Shown here: piece by piece, positions 42,011 to 49,438 of the stretch
Layout of the letters: every line of letters starts with the position of its first letter
Numbering within the stretch: the first letter of the stretch is position 1
NCBI GenBank assembly: GCA_031291755.1
Contig: JARLIK010000007.1
Coordinates: forward strand, 1-64,000
Direction: 5' to 3'
DNA: 64,000 nt
From: Acidocella sp.
Lineage (GTDB): Bacteria; Pseudomonadota; Alphaproteobacteria; Acetobacterales; Acetobacteraceae
Translations under genes and position numbers: made by a program
Notes under the pieces: model-generated
Databases searched by the model: none
Told to the model about the DNA's origin: nothing
The model's input: the letters and a program-made list of their open reading frames with translations, nothing else

Positions 42011-42303
42011 AAAATTTGATTGGTCAGCTGCTGAGCGATGGTCATGGTCAGATTGATGAGCAGGCGCTGATTTCGCTGCTGGGGGCTGCGGTTTTCTTTG
42101 GCTTGGAAATCTACTCGGTGGCCTGGCGTGGCGAGAATTTTGATCCGTTTGGCTTTGGCGCCGGGATTGGGGCATTGCTCGGCGCCACCTCGGCTGGGTT
42201 TGGCCTGCGGGCGCGTTGGACGCCCGATGCACCTGACAGCCCGGACATCGACCCGGTGACCGGGCGCTACATAGGAGATATCAATGGCAGGAATTCTCGC
42301 TAA
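42007..42303 (+). CDS. Putative holin
   Basis: The 98-residue protein has a short N-terminus and two hydrophobic segments (LISLLGAAVFFGLEIYSVAW, GFGAGIGALLGATSAGFGL), then a charged C-terminal tail. Size, position after the endolysin and the 4-base overlap fit a holin, which opens the inner membrane for the endolysin. No precise family is recognised, so the call is by context. Confidence 0.65.
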   Translation: MKNLIGQLLSDGHGQIDEQALISLLGAAVFFGLEIYSVAWRGENFDPFGFGAGIGALLGATSAGFGLRARWTPDAPDSPDIDPVTGRYIGDINGRNSR

Positions 42304-42652
42304 ATTTTTGGCACCTCTGGCACCTTATTTGATTGCGACATTTTTAACACTGGCTGGTTCAGCCTATATGGTTCATCTGCGGCACGAACTGGCGGCGGCC
42401 AGCGTCGCTAATGCGATGTTGCAGCAAACCAATCAGGCCAATGCGGCTGCGATTGCGGCATATCAGGCGCAGGCGGTGAAATGGAATGCAGCAATTGATA
42501 CGCTGGGGGCGCAGACTCAGACCAGCGATTATGCGCTTCACATTATTAACGATCATATCGCGGCACAGCCGCCCGGTGCGGATGCGGCGGTTGCGCCAGT
42601 GCTGGCGCAGGCTTTGGCGGATATTGGAAAATTACAGGAGAACAAGCAATGA
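42284..42652 (+). CDS. Rz-like inner-membrane spanin
   Basis: The 122-residue protein has an N-terminal membrane anchor (LAPLAPYLIATFLTLAGSAYM) and a long Ala/Gln-rich coiled coil in the periplasm (LRHELAAASVANAMLQQTNQ, then ANAAAIAAYQAQAVKWNAAI). This is the architecture of the Rz inner-membrane spanin. It overlaps the holin-like gene by 20 bases and the following lipoprotein gene by 4. Confidence 0.75.
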   Translation: MAGILAKFLAPLAPYLIATFLTLAGSAYMVHLRHELAAASVANAMLQQTNQANAAAIAAYQAQAVKWNAAIDTLGAQTQTSDYALHIINDHIAAQPPGADAAVAPVLAQALADIGKLQENKQ

Positions 42653-42891
42653 AACCGTTCCTGATGGGGCTGCTGCTGGCTGGTTGCGCGCAGGCCGCAC
42701 CGCCGGTTACCCGGATTGTTACGGTTATGCCGGTGATTCCTGCCAGCTTGCTGCATTGTGCTCCGGCCCCGGATGTGCCGGTAGCTAGCAGCCAATCGAT
42801 GGTGGCGCGTTATATCGTTGCACTTTGGCAGGCTGGGCAGGATTGCCGGGCGCATGTGGCGGCGATCGCACAGGCGACGGTCATGCCATAA
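42649..42891 (+). CDS. Rz1-like outer-membrane spanin lipoprotein
   Basis: The 80-residue protein starts with a lipoprotein signal and lipobox (MKPFLMGLLLAGC). It contains Pro-rich sequence after the lipid Cys (AAPPVTRIVTVMPVIPAS) and two further Cys (HCAPAPD and DCRAHV). It fits the Rz1-type outer-membrane spanin partner of the Rz-like protein, which completes lysis by fusing membranes. The start ATG overlaps the Rz-like stop. It is the last gene of the phage-like element; azlD begins 7 bases later on the other strand. Confidence 0.7.
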   Translation: MKPFLMGLLLAGCAQAAPPVTRIVTVMPVIPASLLHCAPAPDVPVASSQSMVARYIVALWQAGQDCRAHVAAIAQATVMP

Positions 42892-42897
42892 ATGAGG

Positions 42898-43212
42898 TTA
42901 GCTGAAAAATCCGGTTACACCGTCAATAGCAAACAAGGCCACGACGCCGGCGGCGATGCTCAGGCCGACGTTCCGGCTGGTGGCCATCGTCGCCATCGTC
43001 ACCGCCGCTCCGCCCCAGTTTTGCGGCGGGCCTGAAACCAGTGCCGGAACCACGTAGGCGATGAAAATGCAGCCCGGCAGATACACCAGCGCCCGGCGTA
43101 GCGCCGGTGAGGGCGTGATGCGCGAAAACAGCAAATATCCGCCGCACCGGCAGGCCCATGTCACCAACGCCATCGCTGCGATGGCGAGGTAAATCGACAC
43201 ATTGTTATTCAT
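42898..43212 (-). CDS. azlD: AzlD family membrane protein
   Basis: The 104-residue protein has AzlD features: MNNNVSIYLAIAAMALVTW at the start, an RCGGYLLFSR loop, SPALRRALVYLPGCIFIAYV, and a C-terminal helix LSIAAGVVALFAIDGVT. AzlD is the small subunit of the AzlCD branched-chain amino-acid exporter of the inner membrane. It overlaps azlC by 8 bases on the same strand. I chose ATG 43212 because the frame continues upstream only as the antisense of azlC. Confidence 0.88.
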   Translation of the reverse strand: MNNNVSIYLAIAAMALVTWACRCGGYLLFSRITPSPALRRALVYLPGCIFIAYVVPALVSGPPQNWGGAAVTMATMATSRNVGLSIAAGVVALFAIDGVTGFFS

Positions 43213-43909
43213 GGCGTTTGGTTTCCAACAAAGCGCCAGTGATGCAGCCGCTAATCGCGCCGGAGACAATATACCAGGACGTATGTGGCACCGCGTAGGC
43301 CACTGTAACGGCCACGCCGGCTGCGACCAACCAGGGCAGAATATCGGTTTTGCCGCGCCACAGCGGCACCAGTAACGCCACAAACGCCGCTAATGCGCCG
43401 AAAAACAGCGGGTGATGCGGTGGCAGGTTTAGCGTACTGGCGCTCAAAAATCCGGCGGTAGTGGCTGCCATCCAGCCCAGCCACAGCGGCACGCTGATCC
43501 CCACATACAGCCCGAAATCGCGGCCGCCGTTGCGCATGTCAGTGACCGAAATGGCCCAGCTATGGTCCACCAGCACCGCCAGGGACGTATAGCGCGGCAG
43601 CGTTTGGATGCCCGCAAGCCAGGGTGCGAGTACCGGTCCCATCAGCGCGAAACGCAAATTCACCACCAAGGCGGCGAAGGCGGCGGCCAGGATCGGCGCC
43701 GGATGCGTCCAGTTGGCTAGCGCCACCAATTCACTGGCGCCGGCGTAAACAAAGGCGTTCATCGCCATGCATTGGACCACGTTCAGCCCATGATGCTGGG
43801 TGATCAGCCCCACCACAAACCCAAACGGCGATAACCCCGCCACCAGTGGCAGCGAGCGCCTGACCCCGCGCCAGAAGCCGGTGGAGGTAAATGTGATGGG
43901 TGCTTCCAT
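43205..43909 (-). CDS. azlC: AzlC family ABC-independent permease (branched-chain amino-acid export)
   Basis: The 234-residue protein starts with STGFWRGVRRSLPLVAGLSP and the Gly/Pro pattern PFGFVVGLITQHHGLNVVQ, typical of AzlC. It continues with SELVALANWTHPAPILAAAF and NLRFALMGPVLAPWLAG, plus several membrane helices. With AzlD it forms a two-component branched-chain amino-acid exporter in the inner membrane. ATG 43909 was chosen since the family motif starts there; the frame extends upstream to 44005. The region between it and the divergent btuB holds the cobalamin riboswitch. Confidence 0.88.
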   Translation of the reverse strand: MEAPITFTSTGFWRGVRRSLPLVAGLSPFGFVVGLITQHHGLNVVQCMAMNAFVYAGASELVALANWTHPAPILAAAFAALVVNLRFALMGPVLAPWLAGIQTLPRYTSLAVLVDHSWAISVTDMRNGGRDFGLYVGISVPLWLGWMAATTAGFLSASTLNLPPHHPLFFGALAAFVALLVPLWRGKTDILPWLVAAGVAVTVAYAVPHTSWYIVSGAISGCITGALLETKRHE

Positions 43910-44305
43910 GAGTCTTTGATGGCAGGGGTGGCCACGCCTGAGTAGTGCGGTAAATTCAAGGCAGGGATTAGGGCCGCAAAGCGAGTCTTGCCATAGCATC
44001 CTCAAACCAAGTAGTTTCCCCTTAGATGCAGGTGACCCGCGAGGGTTGAAACGGGAATGCGGTTAAAAACCGCAGCTGCTCCCGCAACTGTAGGCGGCGA
44101 GTTTGCAACCATCGGCCATTATCCCTTTGGGGTGAGAAGGCGGCAGCAAGCACCGACCCGCGAGCCAGGAGACCGGCCAGCATCGAGACATTTGCGCGTA
44201 AATGGGCGGGATGCACCATTTGCGGAAGGGAGAAAGACCCTGAGCCTCTGTCGCCATTTTTATGCGCCGGACTTGTCATGAGTCCGGTTCTGGCTGGAGG
44301 CGTTC
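43910..44305. other. Divergent intergenic region between azlC and btuB
   Basis: This region carries promoters for both directions by necessity, but no clear -35/-10 pair stands out. The right two-thirds (44026-44185) form the cobalamin riboswitch described separately. The left part (43910-44025) shows no conserved feature I recognise. A ribosome site TGGAGG lies about 10 bases before the btuB ATG. Confidence 0.7.
44026..44185 (+). promoter_or_regulatory. Cobalamin (B12) riboswitch upstream of btuB
   Basis: The sequence has the typical core: GGTGACCCGCGAGGGTTGAA with ACGGGAA, a small hairpin GCGGTTAAAAACCGC, CTGCTCCCGCAACTGTAGG, and the B12-box-like GCGAGCCAGGAGACCGGCC (44160-44178). These elements are in the right order and spacing for an AdoCbl riboswitch. 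It lies directly upstream of a BtuB-type receptor gene and should turn it off when cobalamin is abundant. Confidence 0.92.
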
Positions 44306-46309
44306 ATGCTGGTTTCAAAATCTCTCAGGCTCTGCCTGCTCACCACCACAATTTTATCAATTCCGGTTCTGGCGCGGGCCGATGGTACCGCGCCGGTTAT
44401 GACCGTGACTGCCACCGAGGTTTCCACAGCACTTGCTGATGTGCCGGCGGGCGTCACGGTGATTACCCAGGCGCAGATGCAGGCGCGGGGCGACACCACT
44501 CTGGTTGACGCGCTGGCCGCGGTGCCCGGCTTGAACGTGGTGCAGTCCGGCGGTCCCGGCGGCGAGGCCAGCGTGTTTATTCGTGGTACCGATTCCGAGG
44601 ATGTGCTGGTGCTATTGGACGGCGTGCCTGTGAATGACCCGTCGGACCCCAATGGCGCATTCAATTTTGGTAATTACACCGTGAGCGACATTGCCCGCAT
44701 CGAGGTGGTGCGGGGGCCGATGTCGGGCCTGTATGGCTCAAACGCCGTGGGTGGCGTGATCAATCTCATTACCATGCAAGGCAGCGGCAAGCCCAAGCTC
44801 AGCGTGACGGCGGCGGGCGGGTTTCCGGCGCAGGGCCAGGCCGGTGCTACGCTCTCAGGTGCCTCAGGCAAATTTGATTACGCGTTCACCGCCGCCACCG
44901 ACCAAGAGGCCGGGTTTGATTATACGGCGCGGCGTTTAAGTACTTACGATGGCACCCGCGACCCGTACCGCGCCAATCTCGGCTCGCTCAATCTCGGCTA
45001 TTCGCCGGTGGATGGCACCCGCATTTCACTCATTTTCCGTGCCCAGCAAACCACTTCGGCCTCGCCAGATTTGGGTTATGTCTCGGTGTATGATGACCCG
45101 AATAATTTTCTCTATAACGAAAATTATTTCGGCAAACTCGGCATCACCAGTAATTTGCTCAATGGCTTGCTAACCACGGAATTTTTCGTCGCTCAGCTTC
45201 AAAATGATTATGTGAATAAAAATCTGCTCGATGCGGCGGACCCCAACGCGCAGAGCAATGAGGATCATTACCACGGCTACCGGACCGATGTGCAATGGAA
45301 CAACACCATTCATGTGCCTGATTACGGTCCGGCGCAGTTTTCATCATTGCTGTTCGGGGTCGAATACATCAATGATCATGCCACCGAATTGGTCAACGAC
45401 AGCGGGCCGTTCGTGGCCAGTATCAATGCCTCGCAACATTCGATCGCGGGCCATGCCGGTGTGCAGACCACACTTTACAATCGCCTGACCCTGACCGGCG
45501 CGTTGCGCGATGATGCGGTCTCGAGTTTTGGCAGCGCGTTCACAGGCCGCGTTGGCGGTGTGCTGGCGATTCCGGAAGCTGACCTGCATTTGAAAACATC
45601 GTATGGCACCAGCTTTTTGGCACCGTCGCTATTTGATCTCTATGGGGTCGATAGCTATTCCGGCTTTCCTTACATGGGCAACCCCAACCTCAAACCTGAG
45701 CGGGGAACCGGGTTTGAAGTTGGCCCGCAATTTGATATTCCGGCCTTTGGGCAGGCTGATTTCATCAGTATTTCAGCAACATATTTTGCCGATAACATCA
45801 GCAACCTGATCCAGAATGTCGATATCGACAACAATACCGCCTCGACCGAGGCCAATGTCGGCAAGGCCCGCACCAGCGGTGTTGAGACGGAATTGGTGTT
45901 CACGCCGGCTGCCTGGTTGAGCGCGGATTTCACTTATACCTACACTTATGCCCGCGACCTCACCGATGCGACGCCGCTGCTCCGGCGGCCAGAAAATACT
46001 GGCAGTGCGACGCTGACCATTACGCCGCTGCCGGGCCTCAGCATTGTTCCACAAGTCAGCTACATTGGCCGCTTCAGCGATTATTTGTATAATAATGACG
46101 GCACAGCCTACACCGGCGGCAACCCGTATGGCGTTGGCCTTGCCGAACCGGGCACCATTGCAAATCTGTCAGTGAATTATAGATTGTCGCCGAAGCTGAT
46201 ATTGTTTGTTGACGGTAAGAACCTGTTTCAATCGCATTTCGAGCCGGTGAATGGTTTGCAGATACCGGGCCAGTCATTCCTGTTCGGGGTGCGGGCGACG
46301 ATTCAGTAG
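44306..46309 (+). CDS. btuB: TonB-dependent receptor, BtuB type (cobalamin uptake)
   Basis: The 667-residue protein has a signal peptide (MLVSKSLRLCLLTTTILSIP, cut near ARA), a TonB-box-like VMTVTATEVS segment and a plug domain (LVDALAAVPGLNVVQSGG, FIRGTDSEDVLVLLDGVPVN, IEVVRGPMSGLYGSNAVGG). A 22-strand-type barrel ends with SFLFGVRATIQ. It imports cobalamin across the outer membrane using energy from TonB. The B12 riboswitch upstream supports the substrate. A tonB-like gene lies 2.3 kb downstream. Confidence 0.93.
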   Translation: MLVSKSLRLCLLTTTILSIPVLARADGTAPVMTVTATEVSTALADVPAGVTVITQAQMQARGDTTLVDALAAVPGLNVVQSGGPGGEASVFIRGTDSEDVLVLLDGVPVNDPSDPNGAFNFGNYTVSDIARIEVVRGPMSGLYGSNAVGGVINLITMQGSGKPKLSVTAAGGFPAQGQAGATLSGASGKFDYAFTAATDQEAGFDYTARRLSTYDGTRDPYRANLGSLNLGYSPVDGTRISLIFRAQQTTSASPDLGYVSVYDDPNNFLYNENYFGKLGITSNLLNGLLTTEFFVAQLQNDYVNKNLLDAADPNAQSNEDHYHGYRTDVQWNNTIHVPDYGPAQFSSLLFGVEYINDHATELVNDSGPFVASINASQHSIAGHAGVQTTLYNRLTLTGALRDDAVSSFGSAFTGRVGGVLAIPEADLHLKTSYGTSFLAPSLFDLYGVDSYSGFPYMGNPNLKPERGTGFEVGPQFDIPAFGQADFISISATYFADNISNLIQNVDIDNNTASTEANVGKARTSGVETELVFTPAAWLSADFTYTYTYARDLTDATPLLRRPENTGSATLTITPLPGLSIVPQVSYIGRFSDYLYNNDGTAYTGGNPYGVGLAEPGTIANLSVNYRLSPKLILFVDGKNLFQSHFEPVNGLQIPGQSFLFGVRATIQ

Positions 46310-46317
46310 ACCCAACC

Positions 46318-46348
46318 CGTCATGGCCAGGTCAAGCCCGGCCATGACG
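46318..46348. repeat. Dispersed palindrome (copy 1)
   Basis: Perfect 10-base arms CGTCATGGCC and GGCCATGACG surround an 11-base loop. A related palindrome occurs at 55927-55953. Such REP-like elements are typical of intergenic DNA in this bacterial group. It sits after the btuB stop, upstream of the terminator hairpin. Confidence 0.65.
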
Positions 46349-46386
46349 ACAGGCTCGGGCGAGTCAACGCGTCTTACACGCACAAA

Positions 46387-46414
46387 AAAACGGGCATCTT
46401 GCGATGCCCGTTTT
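46387..46414. terminator. Bidirectional rho-independent terminator
   Basis: Perfect 12-base arms AAAACGGGCATC and GATGCCCGTTTT flank the loop TTGC, so the hairpin carries A/T tracts on both outer sides. It lies between the convergent btuB and the outer-membrane protein gene and should stop transcription from both directions. Confidence 0.9.
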
Positions 46415-46430
46415 GTGAGTTTGGAAGATT

Positions 46431-47477
46431 TTAGAAGAACATTGCGAGGCGGAGTTCGATGAGGCGGTTCAGCGGACCGCCATGGTTTGCAACATCGTAG
46501 CCGCCCATCAACATAACTTGGGTGGACGGGTTGACGAAGGTAGAGCCCACCAGACGTAGTTGCGATTCCTCGGTGCGGTTGCCGGAATCCACTTTCGCGC
46601 CGATGCCGTGAATCGTGTAGGTCTGCTTGCCGCCGAAGGATTGATAGAAGCCGGGCGCAATGAACGCCCCCATCGCCGGGGCAAAATTATACGGGAAGTA
46701 AATACGGAATTCTTCCGAAGGCTGCTCATGGAAGGTTGCCGCATAAGACGCAGGCGCCTGGAGTTCTGCGCCGCCGAAATTATTGGCGGTCACTAACGGC
46801 TGATCCGCCGCCGAACTGCTGTTATCGCCAAACCCGTAAACCTCACCCCATACTTCCACTTGCAGGTTAGGTGTTTTGGGCGTGCCGATCAGGGTGGTCC
46901 GTGCGCCGATTTCCAATTCATACATCCAGCTATCGGTGCCGGGGTTCAAAATATCGCTCTTGTTGAAGCTACTGATTGGTGGGGCGAACCAAGGGGCCAC
47001 CACCAAATAGGTGCCGGTCGCCGGGTTGTTCACCGGCCAGAAGAAGAAGCTGAGGTTTGGCTGCCCAAAACCGCTATTCGCGCTCAAATGCGCCTTGCTC
47101 GGGCCGTAAGGCGGAACGTTAATGCCCAATTGTTGCGGCCCCAGAAAACCAATATACGGCTCATAAATCTGCACACCGGCTTCAACACCATGGACTTCAA
47201 ACGTGCGGATATAACGCAGCACGGTAATATCCGTAGCTATTTTGGTATTTTGATGGGAAATCGACGTGCCGTTTGTGTAGTTGTTTCCTTGCAACCCGCC
47301 AAAATCGCCGGCATCGTTAAATTGGTTGTAAATCAACCCGATATTTACATTGACGGGCGGTGCAATGCTGTCCCCCGGCAGCGGGTCAGACGCCATCGCC
47401 TTGCCGGCGAACCCGGCGCTCAAGGCCAAAGCGCCTGCGAACAGGCAGGTGCGTAAAATACGGTCTCGTTGGAACAT
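46431..47477 (-). CDS. Outer-membrane protein, phenol-degradation MetA-like transporter family
   Basis: The 348-residue protein has a signal peptide (MFQRDRILRTCLFAGALALS, cut after AMA). Beta-rich sequence of the Phenol_MetA_deg type follows: VNVNIGLIYNQFNDAGDFGG, LRYIRTFEVHGVEAGVQIYE, YLVVAPWFAPPISSF, and a C-terminal ELRLAMFF with a terminal Phe. It should be a barrel in the outer membrane, perhaps for aromatic or hydrophobic compounds; the real substrate is unknown. It has a strong ribosome site (GGAGGAG). It converges with btuB across the terminator. Confidence 0.75.
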   Translation of the reverse strand: MFQRDRILRTCLFAGALALSAGFAGKAMASDPLPGDSIAPPVNVNIGLIYNQFNDAGDFGGLQGNNYTNGTSISHQNTKIATDITVLRYIRTFEVHGVEAGVQIYEPYIGFLGPQQLGINVPPYGPSKAHLSANSGFGQPNLSFFFWPVNNPATGTYLVVAPWFAPPISSFNKSDILNPGTDSWMYELEIGARTTLIGTPKTPNLQVEVWGEVYGFGDNSSSAADQPLVTANNFGGAELQAPASYAATFHEQPSEEFRIYFPYNFAPAMGAFIAPGFYQSFGGKQTYTIHGIGAKVDSGNRTEESQLRLVGSTFVNPSTQVMLMGGYDVANHGGPLNRLIELRLAMFF

Positions 47478-47724
47478 GGGCGCTTCTCCTCCAAAAAATT
47501 TCTTACAAAGTGATTAAATCTCACCCCGCTTGCTCCCATCACGTACGCATTGCGAGGCTATGTCAATTACTAGTTACCGCTTACGTCACTAAATAACCTT
47601 ATTGTGACAGTTAGGACACATGGTGCGGCGCAAAAACACGCGACTGCGGCATTTGCCGGTAGCAAGGAAAAATTGCTAAACCCTGAAGTCCTGGCCATCC
47701 CGGCGCATTAGGGCACATTGCGGT

Positions 47725-48627
47725 ATGAAACCCGTCATTAAATTTGCAGCCGGCAGCATTTTCGTCGGGCTGGCGGTATTGGCGCTGAAATTTCTGGCGG
47801 CCCGGCTCAGCGGCTCCACCGCACTGTTTTCCGATGCGCTCGAGTCGCTGGTCAATGTCGCGGCCTCGCTGCTGGCTTTGTATGCGCTGGTGGGGGCTGC
47901 CAAACCGGCGGACCGCCAGCATCCTTATGGCCATGCCAAGCTGGAATTGCTAAGCGCGGTCGCCACCGGGGCGATGATCCTGATCGCCGCGGTGCTGATT
48001 TTTCAACGCGCGTTCAGCGTCATCTTCCATCCGGTGCCGCTGGCGCCACTAACCGGCGGGCTTGGCCTTGGCATGGCGCTGAATGCGTCCGCTGGGCTGC
48101 TGATCGGCGTTTGGGCTTTGCTGTTGCGGCGCACCGGCAAAAAATACCGCTCTCCGGCGCTCGCCGCCGATGCACAGCATCTGCTGTCCGATGTGCTTAC
48201 CACCATCGGTATCATCGCCGGGCTGGCGGCGGCGGCACTGTTTGGTCTGCCGATTCTCGACCCCATCATTGCGCTCGCCATTGCCACCCAGATCGCTTAC
48301 GCGGGTGGGCAGACGGTGCTGAAATCCTTGAGCGGCCTGCTCGATGAGGCGCCGCCGCCCGCCGTCACCGCCCGCATCAATGACCTGGTGCGCGAGAAGG
48401 GCACCGGCGCTCTGGAGGCGCATGATTTCCGCATCCGCCAGGCTGGTCCGGCCTCGTTTTTGGAATTTCATCTGGTGGTGCCGGGTGCCATGAGCGTCAG
48501 TGCCGCGCATGTCATCTGCGACCGCATCGAGGCAGCTTTGCGCGATGAAATGCCCGGTGTGGTGATCACCATCCATGTCGAACCGGCGGAAAAAGCCAAG
48601 CACGAGGGCGTGCTGATCCATGGCTGA
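47725..48627 (+). CDS. Cation diffusion facilitator (CDF) family transporter
   Basis: The 300-residue protein has an N-terminal helix pair with LFSDALESLVNVAASLLALY, the KPADRQHPYGHAKLELLSAV loop typical of CDFs, and a later AADAQHLLSDVLTTIGIIAG containing the His-x3-Asp metal motif. A C-terminal cytosolic dimer domain (LVREKGTGALEAHDFRIRQA, ITIHVEPAEK) follows. CDF proteins export Zn, Fe, Co or similar metals using the proton gradient. No clear Shine-Dalgarno is seen before the ATG. It overlaps the TonB gene by 8 bases. Confidence 0.9.
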   Translation: MKPVIKFAAGSIFVGLAVLALKFLAARLSGSTALFSDALESLVNVAASLLALYALVGAAKPADRQHPYGHAKLELLSAVATGAMILIAAVLIFQRAFSVIFHPVPLAPLTGGLGLGMALNASAGLLIGVWALLLRRTGKKYRSPALAADAQHLLSDVLTTIGIIAGLAAAALFGLPILDPIIALAIATQIAYAGGQTVLKSLSGLLDEAPPPAVTARINDLVREKGTGALEAHDFRIRQAGPASFLEFHLVVPGAMSVSAAHVICDRIEAALRDEMPGVVITIHVEPAEKAKHEGVLIHG

Positions 48628-49438
48628 CAGCGGCGTGCCGCCAGAGTCCACGATGGCCCTGCACGCCGACCCTGCCACCAAGCTGCCCATCACCAGCCCG
48701 GACTTTGATAAAACGCGGGCTGGCGGGCTTGGCCTGCTGCTGCACATCGCGCCGGTGATACTGGTGTTGTTCGTGCTGCGCGGGGTGGCGCTGCCGCCGC
48801 CGCCCGCCGAGCCGACGTTGCAACTGGTGATGGATAAATCGCCCTATGTGGGCAGCGGGCCAAACGTGGTGAAACCGGCGCAATTGCCGATGCCCAAACC
48901 CGCCCCAACCCCTGCGCCCAAACCGCAACCGGCCCCGCCGGTGGTGGTGGTGCCCGCCCCGCCGCCACCAGCACCTCCGCCGCCGCCGCCCAGCCATACC
49001 GCGCCGCCGATGCCCATACCGCCGCCACCGGCCCCGCCGCCGCCGCGCCCTGCCACGCTGCCGCATGTGGCTTCCCACACCGCGGCACCCACGGCTCCAG
49101 CCATTGCGCATATGGGCGATAATCAGCCGGTTGGTCATGGCGAGGCCTTTGGCCGCATCATCGTCGCCACCTCCGATGAAAACCTCAACCACAAGCCGCC
49201 ATATCCGGAAGCCGCCCGTGAGCATGGCGAGCAAGGCCGGGTGCTGCTTTCCATCCATGTGGCGGCCAATGGGCGGGTGGTGCAGGTGGATATCACCAGC
49301 AGCTCAGGCTACGCGATTCTTGACCAAGCGGCGCAGGACACCGCCCTGAACTGGGTGTTCAACCCGGCGATGATGAACGGCAAGCCGGTTGCCTCAGTGG
49401 TGCTGTTTCCGATTTTATTTCAGCTCGATTCGCCCTGA
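48620..49438 (+). CDS. tonB: TonB family energy transducer
   Basis: The 272-residue protein has a cytosolic N-terminus of about 33 residues, longer than in classical TonB, and then a membrane anchor (LGLLLHIAPVILVLFVLRGV). A long Pro-rich periplasmic region (about residues 58-145) follows, with a C-terminal TonB domain (KPPYPEAAREHGEQGRVLLS, VDITSSSGYAILDQAAQDTA). It transmits the proton-motive force to outer-membrane receptors such as the BtuB encoded nearby. ExbB/ExbD genes are not in the window. It starts within the end of the CDF gene. Confidence 0.92.
   Translation: MADSGVPPESTMALHADPATKLPITSPDFDKTRAGGLGLLLHIAPVILVLFVLRGVALPPPPAEPTLQLVMDKSPYVGSGPNVVKPAQLPMPKPAPTPAPKPQPAPPVVVVPAPPPPAPPPPPPSHTAPPMPIPPPPAPPPPRPATLPHVASHTAAPTAPAIAHMGDNQPVGHGEAFGRIIVATSDENLNHKPPYPEAAREHGEQGRVLLSIHVAANGRVVQVDITSSSGYAILDQAAQDTALNWVFNPAMMNGKPVASVVLFPILFQLDSP

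Larger units (their letters stand above)
14685..42891 (+). mobile_element. Phage-like element with a contractile tail (prophage or domesticated particle)
   Basis: It holds a repressor-like region (14.7-16.2 kb), two cargo-like genes (16.2-17.6 kb), DNA packaging and head genes (17.8-24.5 kb), contractile tail and baseplate genes (24.6-32.5 kb), tail fibres (32.5-41.2 kb) and lysis genes (41.2-42.9 kb). All structural genes are on the plus strand in the usual myovirus order. I find no integrase, transposase, replication or recombination gene and no recognised small terminase. The left edge is placed after the glycosyltransferase stop and the right edge before azlD. The 9-mer GGTTAGCTG occurs at 14683-14691 and 42896-42904, a possible but unproven boundary repeat. 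Confidence 0.85.

Noticed and set aside
48566-49258. A 230-codon minus-strand frame opposite tonB
   Set aside because: It arises from the Pro-rich codons of TonB (Gly/Arg-rich in antisense).
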